Source: Komagataeibacter sp. FNDCF1 (GTDB lineage: Bacteria > Pseudomonadota > Alphaproteobacteria > Acetobacterales > Acetobacteraceae). Taken from it: a DNA stretch of 64,000 nucleotides. The position numbers and the translations under genes were made by a program. The stretch spans positions 561,001 through 625,000 of the forward strand of contig NZ_JAIWOT010000001.1 of the NCBI RefSeq assembly GCF_021295335.1, in the 5' to 3' direction. This document shows positions 26,911 to 35,681 of the stretch, one piece after another; the first letter of the stretch is position 1, and every line of letters starts with the position of its first letter. Under the pieces are notes generated by a model. It made no database searches, was not told the DNA's origin, and worked only from the letters and a program-made list of their open reading frames with translations.

Positions 26911-27506
26911 GCGGCGCAACCTGGCCCCGTGCCGTGTTCGAACGCCTGCACATGCAGCGTGCCGACCCCTGGGGCGTGGGCACGCGGGCATATGAGCGCG
27001 ACAAATACAACCAGACGATGGCGGTGCTGGCGGGGCGTCACTTCCGCTTTGTGCTGGAGCTGGGATGTTCAATCGGGGTCATGACCGCCCGGCTTGCGCG
27101 GCAGGCCGACCATGTTCTGGCGGTGGACGTGGCGCAGGCTGCCCTGCTGCGTGCGCGGCATCGCTGCGCGGGCCTGCCGGGGGTTTCGTTTCACCGGGGG
27201 CAACTGCCCGGTGGGTTTCCCGCCCTGCTACCCGAAACCTGTGACCTGATCGTGATTTCGGAACTGCTGTATTTTCTCTCGCCGGTGGATATTGGCCGTC
27301 TTGCCCGCCACTGCCTGCGGGTACGGCAGCCCGGTGGCCTGATCGTGCTGGTCAACTGGACCGGCCCGACCGACACGCCCAGCACCGGCAACACGGCGGC
27401 CCGCCATTTCATGACCCGGTGTATCGCCGCCGGATTACGCGTGACCCAGACCTGCCGGCATTTGCGCTACCGTGTGGATGTGCTTACGGATGCCGCAGCC
27501 CCGTAG
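26907..27506 (+). CDS. SAM-dependent methyltransferase, NodS-like
   Basis: A 199-residue class I methyltransferase. The SAM-binding motif VLELGCSIGVMTARLA is near residue 49, with VLAVDVAQAALLRARHR following and the post-motif CDLIVISELLYFLSPVDIG near 112. The opening residues, including DPWGVGTRAYERDKYNQTM, resemble the NodS group, whose founder N-methylates the deacetylated end of chito-oligosaccharides. Position directly after a PIG-L deacetylase fits the same chemistry. It overlaps the preceding gene by 4 bases, and its last 23 bases overlap the end of the convergent glycosyltransferase gene. Confidence 0.84.
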   Translation: MSGATWPRAVFERLHMQRADPWGVGTRAYERDKYNQTMAVLAGRHFRFVLELGCSIGVMTARLARQADHVLAVDVAQAALLRARHRCAGLPGVSFHRGQLPGGFPALLPETCDLIVISELLYFLSPVDIGRLARHCLRVRQPGGLIVLVNWTGPTDTPSTGNTAARHFMTRCIAAGLRVTQTCRHLRYRVDVLTDAAAP

Positions 27507-28638
27507 CGGATGACAGTGCCGCATGCGCGGGTGCCATGCGCGCGCCGGAACGCCTTGCCAGCAGCTGGCGTACCACCCGTCTGGCGCGCCGGTGGTGGAA
27601 AGACAGGTCTGCGCGCCGGATTGGTATGCGCCCGAGTTCCGGGCTGCAGGTTTCCAGATGGCTCCATGCCATGCCAAAAAACGGCATCTGCGCCAGCAGG
27701 TCGACACGGCTGGCGGGGATGTTCAGCTGATGGGCCAGGCTTTCCACATCCTGCCGCCATGTCAGGCCCGTGGGTGGCAGGGCGCGCAGCCTGCGCAATG
27801 CCGCGCGGGCCTGCGCGCGGAGCAGGCAGATCATGGGTGGTTCAAGGTTTTCATCCAGCATCTCGTCCTGCCGGACAAGACGGCGTGCCATTGTGTCGGC
27901 CATGCCGCCACGCGCACGACCATCAATGCGCCCCGATACGCTTACCGTCACATCGGGCGCATGGCGGATGGCGGCATCCACCTGGCGCAGGGCCTGCAGG
28001 AATCCCCGGTCCTCACCCAGGGGCAGGGCGGGCATGCCGCCCGCGCGTTCCCATGCCGGGACCCTTACGGCAATGCTTGCGCCCGAATGTTCCGTATGGC
28101 GTGGCCATGGATCGTGCGGGTCCGGGTCCACCAGGTCATGAATACGGTCCAGCAGCATGGCATATCCGATTTCCGCCCGGTCATCTTCATGCAGGTGGTG
28201 CGGGATCAGCCGGGCCTCGACCGGGTCGATCACGGCGCGGCCACACACGGCGTCGGCCCCTTCCTCAAAAGCGGCAAGGGTATTGGCCAGCCAGTCGGGG
28301 GCAACGACGCCATCGGCATCGGTCGTGATTACGATGCCTTCGGGTCCTGCAATCTCGGCCGCGATTTCCATGGCTTCACGTCGCGCCGTACCCGCATGGG
28401 CCGTGGCGGGGGGATAGGCGCGCTGGATCAGCGACAGGCCAAAGGGCAGCCGCCCCGCCAGCGTCCGGACCACTTCGCCCGTCGTATCGGTGCAGTTGTT
28501 CAGCAGCAGCACGACATGGCCAACGCGGGCATCGTGCTGGGCGGCAAGGCCATGAAGGCAGGCGGCAATACGCTGCGCCTCATTGCGCACGGGAATGGCG
28601 ACGACGGCGAGGGGGACAGGAAGCCTGAGGGGAAGCAT
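27484..28638 (-). CDS. Family 2 glycosyltransferase
   Basis: A 384-residue GT-A enzyme. The N-terminal nucleotide-sugar fold reads VAIPVRNEAQRIAACLHGL (residues ~12-30), then VVLLLNNCTDTTGEV, and the metal-binding acidic motif ITTDADGVVAPDWL near 100. No transmembrane helices are obvious, so it is probably cytosolic or peripheral. It converges on the acyl-CoA-dehydrogenase/PIG-L/methyltransferase operon with overlapping 3' ends, so it is separately transcribed but likely part of the same pathway. Donor and acceptor are unknown. Confidence 0.83.
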   Translation of the reverse strand: MLPLRLPVPLAVVAIPVRNEAQRIAACLHGLAAQHDARVGHVVLLLNNCTDTTGEVVRTLAGRLPFGLSLIQRAYPPATAHAGTARREAMEIAAEIAGPEGIVITTDADGVVAPDWLANTLAAFEEGADAVCGRAVIDPVEARLIPHHLHEDDRAEIGYAMLLDRIHDLVDPDPHDPWPRHTEHSGASIAVRVPAWERAGGMPALPLGEDRGFLQALRQVDAAIRHAPDVTVSVSGRIDGRARGGMADTMARRLVRQDEMLDENLEPPMICLLRAQARAALRRLRALPPTGLTWRQDVESLAHQLNIPASRVDLLAQMPFFGMAWSHLETCSPELGRIPIRRADLSFHHRRARRVVRQLLARRSGARMAPAHAALSSATGLRHP

Positions 28639-28943
28639 GCATCACCTGTTCAACAGGAGAGCGTTAAACGTCCGGCCCCGTACCGGGTTGCACGGGCATG
28701 CGGGCACATGAACGCGGGCGGGACGGTCATCCCCGGTTGTCTGGCGTGGTCAGGTAACCGAATGCGGCGCGGAAGTACTTCGGGCGATCGAGCACGAACC
28801 GGAACCTGGCTGACACTGGCCACAGGGTTCATGTCGCGGCCGGCCCCCTGTGTGCTTTCGAATTTTCCATCGTACCCGGCGTCATGGACCGCTGCACGGC
28901 CCGTGGAACGGGATGGTGCGGCATCATGGCATGCAGTGCGGGA
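28639..28943. other. Intergenic, no gene recognised
   Basis: About 300 bases between the end of the phosphoesterase gene and the start of the glycosyltransferase gene, both on the minus strand. No terminator with a T-tract and no credible ORF were seen. Confidence 0.5.
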
Positions 28944-30539
28944 TTATTTTCCGCCCGAAGACAGGTCCAGCGCGCCTGTCAGGTCACCGAGCGGTCTGCC
29001 GGTGGTCACCTTTATGGCGTGGTCACGTACCTTCAGCCCGGCAAGTGGACGCAGATGGAAACGTTCTGTCAGGAATTTCAGGATCGAGGTCGTATCCTGC
29101 ACCGCATGATCCACGTAACCGCGCCGGGCATAGGGGGAGATGATAATGGCGGGAATGCGTGAACCCGGCCCCCATCTGTCCCCCGCGGGCGGGGCGACGT
29201 GGTCCCACAGGCCACCATTTTCATCGTATGTCACGACCACGAGCATGTGTGGCCACTGGGGGCTTTTCTCCAGATGGCTGACCAGGTCGGCTATGTGCCG
29301 GTCGCCCGACTGGATATCGGCATAACCCGAATGTTCATTCAGGTTGCCCTGGGGCTTGTAAAACGAGACCTGTGGCAGCCTGCCCTGGTCAATCGCCTCG
29401 ATGAACCGTGCGCCGGCCAGGCCACCGTCAAGCAGATGCGCCTGCCGTGCCGGCGTGCCCGGCGCAAAGTTGAGGTAATAGTTGTAGGGCTGGTGATGAT
29501 ACTGGAAGTCCGGCGCGGGATAATGATTGCCGTGGTCCAGCACATCCTGCCATGCACCCGAATACCATGCCCATGTCACGTGACGCTCCCCCAACCGGTC
29601 ACCAATGGTGGGTTCGGTCTGTGGCGGCAGGGTGGTGGGAATGGCGGGGTCGGCCAGACGCGGGTCCTGGCCCGCGGCGGGTGGATTCTGGCTGGGCTGG
29701 TAGGGGGGCTGCATCGTATTGACGGCGTGAAAGTCCGGCGCAAGGTTGCCATCGCGCACGAATTTCGGAACGCCGTCCAGCGCTGAACGTGGCGAGTTGG
29801 GGGCAACAAGCAGGGCCTTCCCCGAAGCATCCACCGCGGCGATGACCGGATGCGCGGGGCTGGTATCGGCATGCGGATAATAGGGCGCGCAGGCGCAGGC
29901 CAGCCACTGGTGATTGAGGAACGACCCGCCAAAAGCCCCCATGAAGAAATGGTCCGCAAGCGTGTACCTGCGTGCGATATCCCACATGCGCATGCCTGAA
30001 CCGTTCCAGTAGCTCATGGGCATGGCGCCGGAATCCGCCCAGGCCACGAACATGTCGTTCCGGCCACCATCAATCTGCATCTGGTTTTCATAGAAGAGGT
30101 GCCACAGGTCACGGGTCAGCGTGGTGGATGGCACATTGAACCCCTGCGGGTCATCCACGCGGAAAGGCTGGTTGGGCAGGTGCGCACTCATGGCCTGCGT
30201 GACCGCATGCGGCACGCCCCGGCCGGTCAGCCCGCCCCATACCGGTGGCAGTTCACGCAGGATGGAGCCATCCCGGTCACGCTGGGCGGCAAGGGCGTCC
30301 GGTTTGCCAGCAAACGTGTCAGCACCCGGAAAACCGTTATACAGGTTATCGAAGGAGCGGTTTTCGGCAAAGATGACCACCACGGTCTCGATCCTGTCCA
30401 TGCCCTTCGGGGCGGCGGCACGCGGGGCATGCACCGGCATGCCGGTCAGGAGCGTGCCGGCCAGCGCACCCAGGGCAAACAGCCGCCTTCCGCTGCGGTG
30501 CACTGGGCGCGGGCGGCCTGTCATGGTGCATTCTGGCAT
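28944..30539 (-). CDS. Secreted phosphoesterase, AcpA acid phosphatase / phospholipase C family
   Basis: A 531-residue alkaline-phosphatase-superfamily enzyme. An N-terminal export signal (GRRLFALGALAGTLLTG with preceding arginines) is followed by the metal/nucleophile region VVIFAENRSFDNLYNGFPG near residue 53. Metal-binding stretches MLVVVTYDENGGLWDHVAPP near 430 and IPAIIISPYARRGYVDH complete the site, ending in the family's LKFLTERFHL. It would release phosphate from organic phosphates or phospholipids in the periplasm; phosphatase versus phospholipase cannot be decided. It stands alone on the minus strand. I could not see a convincing Pho box upstream. Confidence 0.85.
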   Translation of the reverse strand: MPECTMTGRPRPVHRSGRRLFALGALAGTLLTGMPVHAPRAAAPKGMDRIETVVVIFAENRSFDNLYNGFPGADTFAGKPDALAAQRDRDGSILRELPPVWGGLTGRGVPHAVTQAMSAHLPNQPFRVDDPQGFNVPSTTLTRDLWHLFYENQMQIDGGRNDMFVAWADSGAMPMSYWNGSGMRMWDIARRYTLADHFFMGAFGGSFLNHQWLACACAPYYPHADTSPAHPVIAAVDASGKALLVAPNSPRSALDGVPKFVRDGNLAPDFHAVNTMQPPYQPSQNPPAAGQDPRLADPAIPTTLPPQTEPTIGDRLGERHVTWAWYSGAWQDVLDHGNHYPAPDFQYHHQPYNYYLNFAPGTPARQAHLLDGGLAGARFIEAIDQGRLPQVSFYKPQGNLNEHSGYADIQSGDRHIADLVSHLEKSPQWPHMLVVVTYDENGGLWDHVAPPAGDRWGPGSRIPAIIISPYARRGYVDHAVQDTTSILKFLTERFHLRPLAGLKVRDHAIKVTTGRPLGDLTGALDLSSGGK

Positions 30540-30945
30540 GGATACTCCGCAAACTGCATGGGTCAGGTCATCATTCCTTTAGCTTAACGGCAAGACAGGA
30601 CATGGTGCAATCAGGTGATTGGTTCCATTTGGGGCATGCAGGTCCATGCGCGCGTCACGGCCAGTCCTGCCGCGTTATCCGGGCAGGCGCCGGTGCAGAT
30701 GGCCTTCATGGCCCGAACCGTTCCCCGGCATCGGGGCGGAAGACCGTATCCCCGGCAAGGCAGACACGTGCCGCGCGCGTGGTCAGGGGCGGGATATTCA
30801 TGCTGGTTCCGGTCTTGTCGTGCCTGAAGGCAAGGGTGGTCGGTTCCCGTCCGGCTGTATCGCCTTTTTCCCGTACGGATGGTCTAATCGGGTGTGATAC
30901 GTGGCGGCCGCAAGGGTGGCCGGCCATTTTTTCCATGGAGCATGC
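30540..30945. other. Intergenic between divergent genes
   Basis: About 400 bases between the phosphoesterase (minus) and nucleoside hydrolase (plus) genes, presumably holding both promoters. No clear operator, repeat or small gene was recognised. Confidence 0.5.
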
Positions 30946-31875
30946 ATGAAGATCATTATCGATACGGATCCGGGGCAGGATGATGCGCTGACCATTCTGC
31001 TGGCCCTTGCCAGCCCCGAGATCGAACTGCTGGGCGTGACCACGGTCGCGGGCAATGTATCGGTGGCGCAGACGACCGCGAACGCGCTCAGGACCCTTGA
31101 TCTGGTCGGCCGGACGAACATACCCGTCCATGCCGGTGCCGACCGCCCCCTGCTTCGCCCCGCCATTAACGCAACCCACGTGCATGGCCGCACGGGCCTT
31201 GAAGGGGTGGACCTGCCGCCTCCCAGCCGGGCCGCCACGCCGGGGCACGCGGTTGATTTCATCATTCGTAGCGTCATGGATAACGCGCCCGGTTCGGTCA
31301 CGCTGTGCACCATCGGGCCACTGACCAATATTGCCCTGGCACTGGCGCGTGAACCGGCCCTGCGCACGCGGATCGGCCAGATCGTGATGATGGGCTGCGC
31401 GTTTTCCGAAGTGGGCAACATCACGCCCGCCGGTGAGTTCAATATTCATGTCGACCCCCATGCTGCAGCGATGGTGTTCGGATCCGGCGTGAAACTGGTC
31501 GTATTTCCGCTGGATGTAACCCATCAGCTTCATACCAGTGCCGCACGCCTGGCGCGGATCGAGCGTATTCCGAACCGTGTCGGCCCCGTGGTGGCATCAT
31601 GGCTGCGGTTTGAAAAACGCTTCGAGGCCACGAAATACGGCACCGATGGTGGCCCCCTGCATGACCCCAACACGGTGATATGGCTGCTGAAGCCAGACCT
31701 GTACCGTGGGCGGCAGGTCAATGTGGAAATTGAAACCGGCAGCCCGCTTACGATGGGCATGAGCGTGGTTGACTGGTGGGGCGTCAGTGAGCGGAAAAAG
31801 AATGCCCTGTTCATGCGTGAGGTGGATGCTGAAGGGGTATATGACCTGATTGTCGAGCGCCTGTCGCGGCTGTAA
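30946..31875 (+). CDS. Inosine-uridine preferring nucleoside hydrolase
   Basis: A 309-residue protein starting MKIIIDTDPGQDDALTILLA, the DTDxGxDDA calcium-binding motif of nucleoside N-ribohydrolases. The second half holds VMMGCAFSEVGNITPAGEFNIHVDP near residue 145-170, whose N and E residues bind ribose, and a histidine in LDVTHQLHTS near 195. It cleaves nucleosides to ribose and free base in the cytosol. GGAG precedes the ATG at 30946. It starts a run of nucleobase/nucleoside genes and is followed by an NCS1 permease in the same direction. Confidence 0.92.
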   Translation: MKIIIDTDPGQDDALTILLALASPEIELLGVTTVAGNVSVAQTTANALRTLDLVGRTNIPVHAGADRPLLRPAINATHVHGRTGLEGVDLPPPSRAATPGHAVDFIIRSVMDNAPGSVTLCTIGPLTNIALALAREPALRTRIGQIVMMGCAFSEVGNITPAGEFNIHVDPHAAAMVFGSGVKLVVFPLDVTHQLHTSAARLARIERIPNRVGPVVASWLRFEKRFEATKYGTDGGPLHDPNTVIWLLKPDLYRGRQVNVEIETGSPLTMGMSVVDWWGVSERKKNALFMREVDAEGVYDLIVERLSRL

Positions 31876-32061
31876 CGCCCGGATCGGGCGTGGGGGGATT
31901 GCTGGCGTGCCGCCTTCTGCATGGAGCATGACCGGCTTTACCTGCTGCCGGGGCACGCACCTGAAACGGTCTTGCCATTCCATATCGGAATCGTATTGTC
32001 ATCCTGACTTTACGCTCAGGATCATGTCCTGACCGGAATGGTCTCGACAAAGGGAATAGCC

Positions 32062-33522
32062 ATGCCGGACACGGCGCATCACATGGACGGCCATCTGGTA
32101 AACGCGGACCTGGCGCCGGTGCGCGCGCGAAGCTGGAGGTGGTTCGACTACGTCTCGTTATGGATGTCCAACGTACACAGCATAGGGGGCTACATCACCG
32201 CAGGCACCCTGTTCACGCTGGGCCTGCCGGCGGGTGACATATTCATTGCCCTGGTGGCAGGTATCGTGATCATACAGGCCATATGCAATCTGGTGGCCCG
32301 GCCCAGCTTTGAATCCGGCGCGCCCTATCCCGTCATGGCGCGCATGGCCTTCGGGGTGCGGGGCGCGATCATTCCCGCACTGGTGCGCGGCATCATCGCG
32401 CTGGGCTGGTACGGGATCCAGACATGGCTTGCCTCCAACGCGGTCGTGATCCTGCTGTTGCGGCAGTGGCCGGGGCTTGCACCGTGGGCGGATGTGCGGC
32501 TGCACGGCCTGCTGGGACTGTCCATGCTGGGATGGGGGTGCTTCGTGTTGCTGTGGGCGGTGCAGGGCGCGGTATTCTGGCGCGGAATGGAAACGATCCG
32601 GCGCTTTGTCGACTGGGCCGGTCCCGTGATCTATGTGGCCATGATCGCGCTGGACGGGTGGCTGCTGTGGCGGGGAGACGGGCATATCCCGCTGGACGTG
32701 CTTGCCCCTGCTGCCCGGGGCATGGGGTGGCGCATACTGGGCATCATCAACGCCACTGCGCTGATCGTGGCCTATTTTTCCCCCATTGCCCTGAATTTCG
32801 GGGATTTTTCGCGTTACGGTGTCAGCATGCGGGATATCCGGCGCGGCAACTTCTGGGGGCTGCCGGTCAACTTCATGGGGTTTTCGGTGCTGACGCTTGT
32901 CACCATCGTGCTGACGCGGCCCGTGTTCGGCCGGCTGATGGTGGACCCTGTGGAAGTGGTGGCCCAGATCGACAGTCCGACGGCGGTAGCCCTGGGGGTG
33001 CTGACCTTTGTCACCGCCACGGCGGGGATCAATATCGCGGCGAACTTCGTCTCGGCGGCGTTTGATTTTTCCAACATCGCGCCGCATGTCATCAACTGGC
33101 GCAGGGGGGGACTGATCGCGGCGGCGGGCGCGATCGTGGTCATGCCATGGAACCTGTATGCCCGGCCGGACGTGATCCATCTGACGCTGGACATGCTGGG
33201 CACGTTCATCGGGCCGCTGACGGGTGTGCTGCTGGCGGATTACTATATCGTGCGCAGGGGGCGCATGGATATGGCGGCCCTGTATACGGCGGACCCGCGG
33301 GCAGCCTACTGGTACAGCGGCGGGATCAATGTCATTGCCATGGTGGCGCTGCTGCTGTCCGTGCTGTGCGGGCTGGTGCTGGTTTTCGGCCCCGTATTCG
33401 CACCGGTGCGCAATCTTTCATGGTTTGTCGGTTTTGCCTGCGCGGTGGGCGGCCATGTCGTGCTGTCACGGCTCATGGCGGATGGAAACGGGCTGGACAA
33501 GGTGGTCAGGCCACGTTCCTGA
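32062..33522 (+). CDS. NCS1-family nucleobase:cation symporter
   Basis: A 486-residue membrane protein with about 12 helices. NCS1 landmarks are the early SLWMSNVHSIGGYITAGTLF segment (residues ~31-50), ALGWYGIQTWLASNAV near 112, and SPIALNFGDFSRYG near 240. Family members import uracil, cytosine, allantoin or hydantoins with H+ or Na+. The ATG at 32062 has AAAGGGAAT upstream, which favours it over an ATG eight codons earlier. Together with the hydrolase and the carbamoylase-type gene it suggests pyrimidine or hydantoin uptake and breakdown. Confidence 0.88.
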   Translation: MPDTAHHMDGHLVNADLAPVRARSWRWFDYVSLWMSNVHSIGGYITAGTLFTLGLPAGDIFIALVAGIVIIQAICNLVARPSFESGAPYPVMARMAFGVRGAIIPALVRGIIALGWYGIQTWLASNAVVILLLRQWPGLAPWADVRLHGLLGLSMLGWGCFVLLWAVQGAVFWRGMETIRRFVDWAGPVIYVAMIALDGWLLWRGDGHIPLDVLAPAARGMGWRILGIINATALIVAYFSPIALNFGDFSRYGVSMRDIRRGNFWGLPVNFMGFSVLTLVTIVLTRPVFGRLMVDPVEVVAQIDSPTAVALGVLTFVTATAGINIAANFVSAAFDFSNIAPHVINWRRGGLIAAAGAIVVMPWNLYARPDVIHLTLDMLGTFIGPLTGVLLADYYIVRRGRMDMAALYTADPRAAYWYSGGINVIAMVALLLSVLCGLVLVFGPVFAPVRNLSWFVGFACAVGGHVVLSRLMADGNGLDKVVRPRS

Positions 33523-34037
33523 AATTCTTCTTTCGCGCCAGTGGCGCGCCGTTCCGGTCCGGTCACGCTGCCGGTGGTGGTGGGAATCACCCGCGCATAT
33601 CCCACGCCCGGCGTTGCGCGGGCAGGTCCGCATTCCGTGTGCCCATCCGGCCGGGGGGAGACATGCCAGGGAGGGATGGGGCCAGTTGCATGACCGTATC
33701 GCTCCCGCCCGCGTGGCAAAGACCGGATGGCCGCCTTCTACCGGATACTGGCCGGGACGGCTGCGGGCCCGCGTCGGGCTCGTGCTGTCCGGCCCCTTAT
33801 GGTGTCCGGAGTGGAAAATGGTGATGCACATCGGAGTTTCGGCAATGGCCGTGCCCTGTTTCTGACAGGCAAGCGGGATGCAAAGGCCTGAACGCTCCGC
33901 TGTGCGGGGTTCGTGCCATCAGGGGAGGGAACCGGCATGGACCTGCAAGACAAGCCTGACCAGACAGCCAGAAAAAACATTGCGACCGGTTGTCGGGTTC
34001 CCATATGCTGGCAGCCGCACGAAGGGCTGGAGCCGTC
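33523..34037. other. Non-coding stretch, probably decayed sequence
   Basis: About 500 bases after the permease stop with only interrupted or uncharacteristic frames. Because a truncated preT-like start follows at once, this may be debris of a former gene cluster, but I cannot identify any fragment in it. Confidence 0.4.
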
Positions 34038-34160
34038 ATGCCGCGTGGTCCTGATATGGTGCCCGGTCGCCTTGCCAATAGCGAAATCGCCCGTAATCTT
34101 ACCGATGCCTGTCCACCGTTCACGCATGCCCGTGCGGTTCATGCGCCCGTGTCCGCCTGA
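34038..34160 (+). pseudogene. preT: Truncated 5' remnant resembling dihydropyrimidine dehydrogenase subunit PreT
   Basis: A 40-codon frame with a GGAG before its ATG reads through PGRLANSEIARNLTDACPPF and THARAVHA, then runs into an unrelated tail and a stop. From memory this resembles the first ~35 residues of PreT (an 'xGRLxxxxIARNFxDxHPPLxxxxAL' opening), which in intact proteins is followed at once by the first iron-sulfur cysteines. None of the rest of preT, nor preA, is present. The setting, between an NCS1 permease and a carbamoylase-type hydrolase, is where preT-preA-hydA usually stand, so a deletion scar is likely. Confidence 0.5.
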
Positions 34161-34290
34161 CCTAAATCCCGTATGGACATAAATGCGTGCATGATGGCGG
34201 GAGGAAGGTCAACTCATCCGCATCGACATGCTGCCACGCAACCGGCTGGCGGATGGCGCATGGATGCCGGTCCGGCATGGAAGGAAGCCC

Positions 34291-35565
34291 ATGACACAGC
34301 AAGATCCCGCCCCGCATGGCAGCAACATGGGCATTGATGGACAGGCCCTGTGGTCGGACCTGATGGAAACCGCCCGGTATGGCGGAACCCCGAAGGGGGG
34401 CGTGCGCCGCCTGACCCTGACGGCGGAAGACAGGCAGGTGCGCGACTGGTTTGCACGTACCTGCAGGGCCCTTGGCTGCACGGTTACGCATGATTCCATG
34501 GGCAACCAGTTCGCCCGCCGTCCGGGGCAGGATGACAGTCTGCCACCCATCACCATTGGCAGCCATCTCGATACACAGCCGACGGGTGGCAGATATGATG
34601 GCATTCTTGGGGTTATGGCCGGCCTGTCCGTGCTGCGCGCGCTGAACCGCGCGGGTTACGTGACCCGCCACCCGATCGAGGTGATCAACTGGACGAACGA
34701 GGAAGGTGCCCGCTTCACACCCCCCATGATGTGCTCCGGCGTGTTTGCCGGTGTGTTTGCCGAGCAGGCGGTACTGGACAAGCGTGACCGCGCGGGCATC
34801 CGCTTTGGTGATGAACTGGAGGCCATTGGCTACCGGGGCGACGAGCCGTGTGGCCAGCACCCGGTCACGGCCTATTTCGAACTGCATATCGAGCAGGGAC
34901 CGATCCTTGAGGCCGAGAGCAGGACCATCGGCATCGTAACCGGCGTGCAGGGCGCACGGTGGTACGAGGTTACGGTAAGGGGCAGGGACGCCCATGCCGG
35001 TTCCACCCCCATGCCCCTGCGCCATGATGCGCTGCTTGGAGCCGCACGGATGATCGAGGCCGTAAGCCAGGTCGCGTGCAGGCACGCGCCGACCGCCGTT
35101 GGCACAGTGGGGCTGATTGAAAGCCACCCCAACAGCAGCAACGTGGTACCGGGCGAGGTGTTTTTCACCATCGATATCCGTGATCCCGACGATGCGGTGG
35201 TGGAACGGATGGAAGCGGAACTGTACGGCCAGCTACCCGAAATCGCCCGGCGCAGTAACGTGGAATTTGAAATCGTTAAGGTATGGGATGCGCCCGCCGT
35301 GCATTTCGACCCCGACTGCATCCGCATGGTGGAGGTGGCCGCGGCGGAAAGCGGCCATGACGCCCGGCGCATCGTATCCGGGCCGGGGCATGACGCCGCC
35401 TACATGGCGCGTGTCGCGCCTACGGCCATGATTTTCGTGCCATGCAGGGATGGCCTGAGCCATAACGAGGCCGAAAGCATTACCGAACACGATGCGACCG
35501 CTGGCGCGGACGTGCTGCTCCGGGCTGTAATCAGGGCCGATGCCACTTTCAGCGCGGGTGCATGA
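34291..35565 (+). CDS. M20-family amidohydrolase: N-carbamoyl-amino-acid hydrolase / beta-ureidopropionase / allantoate amidohydrolase type
   Basis: A 424-residue zinc hydrolase. Di-metal ligands appear in order: H and D in TIGSHLDTQPTGGRYDG (near residue 88-104), E in INWTNEEGARF near 135, H in ELHIEQGPILEAE near 195, and the C-terminal H in GLSHNEAE near 393. GGAAGGAAG before the ATG at 34291 sets the start. This family hydrolyses N-carbamoyl-beta-alanine, N-carbamoyl amino acids or allantoate. The neighbours favour beta-ureidopropionase, the last step of reductive pyrimidine breakdown, but the preceding enzymes are missing here. Confidence 0.87.
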   Translation: MTQQDPAPHGSNMGIDGQALWSDLMETARYGGTPKGGVRRLTLTAEDRQVRDWFARTCRALGCTVTHDSMGNQFARRPGQDDSLPPITIGSHLDTQPTGGRYDGILGVMAGLSVLRALNRAGYVTRHPIEVINWTNEEGARFTPPMMCSGVFAGVFAEQAVLDKRDRAGIRFGDELEAIGYRGDEPCGQHPVTAYFELHIEQGPILEAESRTIGIVTGVQGARWYEVTVRGRDAHAGSTPMPLRHDALLGAARMIEAVSQVACRHAPTAVGTVGLIESHPNSSNVVPGEVFFTIDIRDPDDAVVERMEAELYGQLPEIARRSNVEFEIVKVWDAPAVHFDPDCIRMVEVAAAESGHDARRIVSGPGHDAAYMARVAPTAMIFVPCRDGLSHNEAESITEHDATAGADVLLRAVIRADATFSAGA

Positions 35566-35681
35566 AACGGCACGCCAGCCCTGACGGATCGGAGCATGAC
35601 CGGCGTGTACTGTTCCCGAAAACCGTCGCCATGCCACCGCGCGGCAAACCGGCGGGCCGGCATGGGGGCCGCCAGCTTTGC

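Noticed and set aside
27523-29109. Very long plus-strand open frame (528 codons)
   Set aside because: It runs antisense through the glycosyltransferase gene, has no family features and reflects GC-rich codon bias on the opposite strand.
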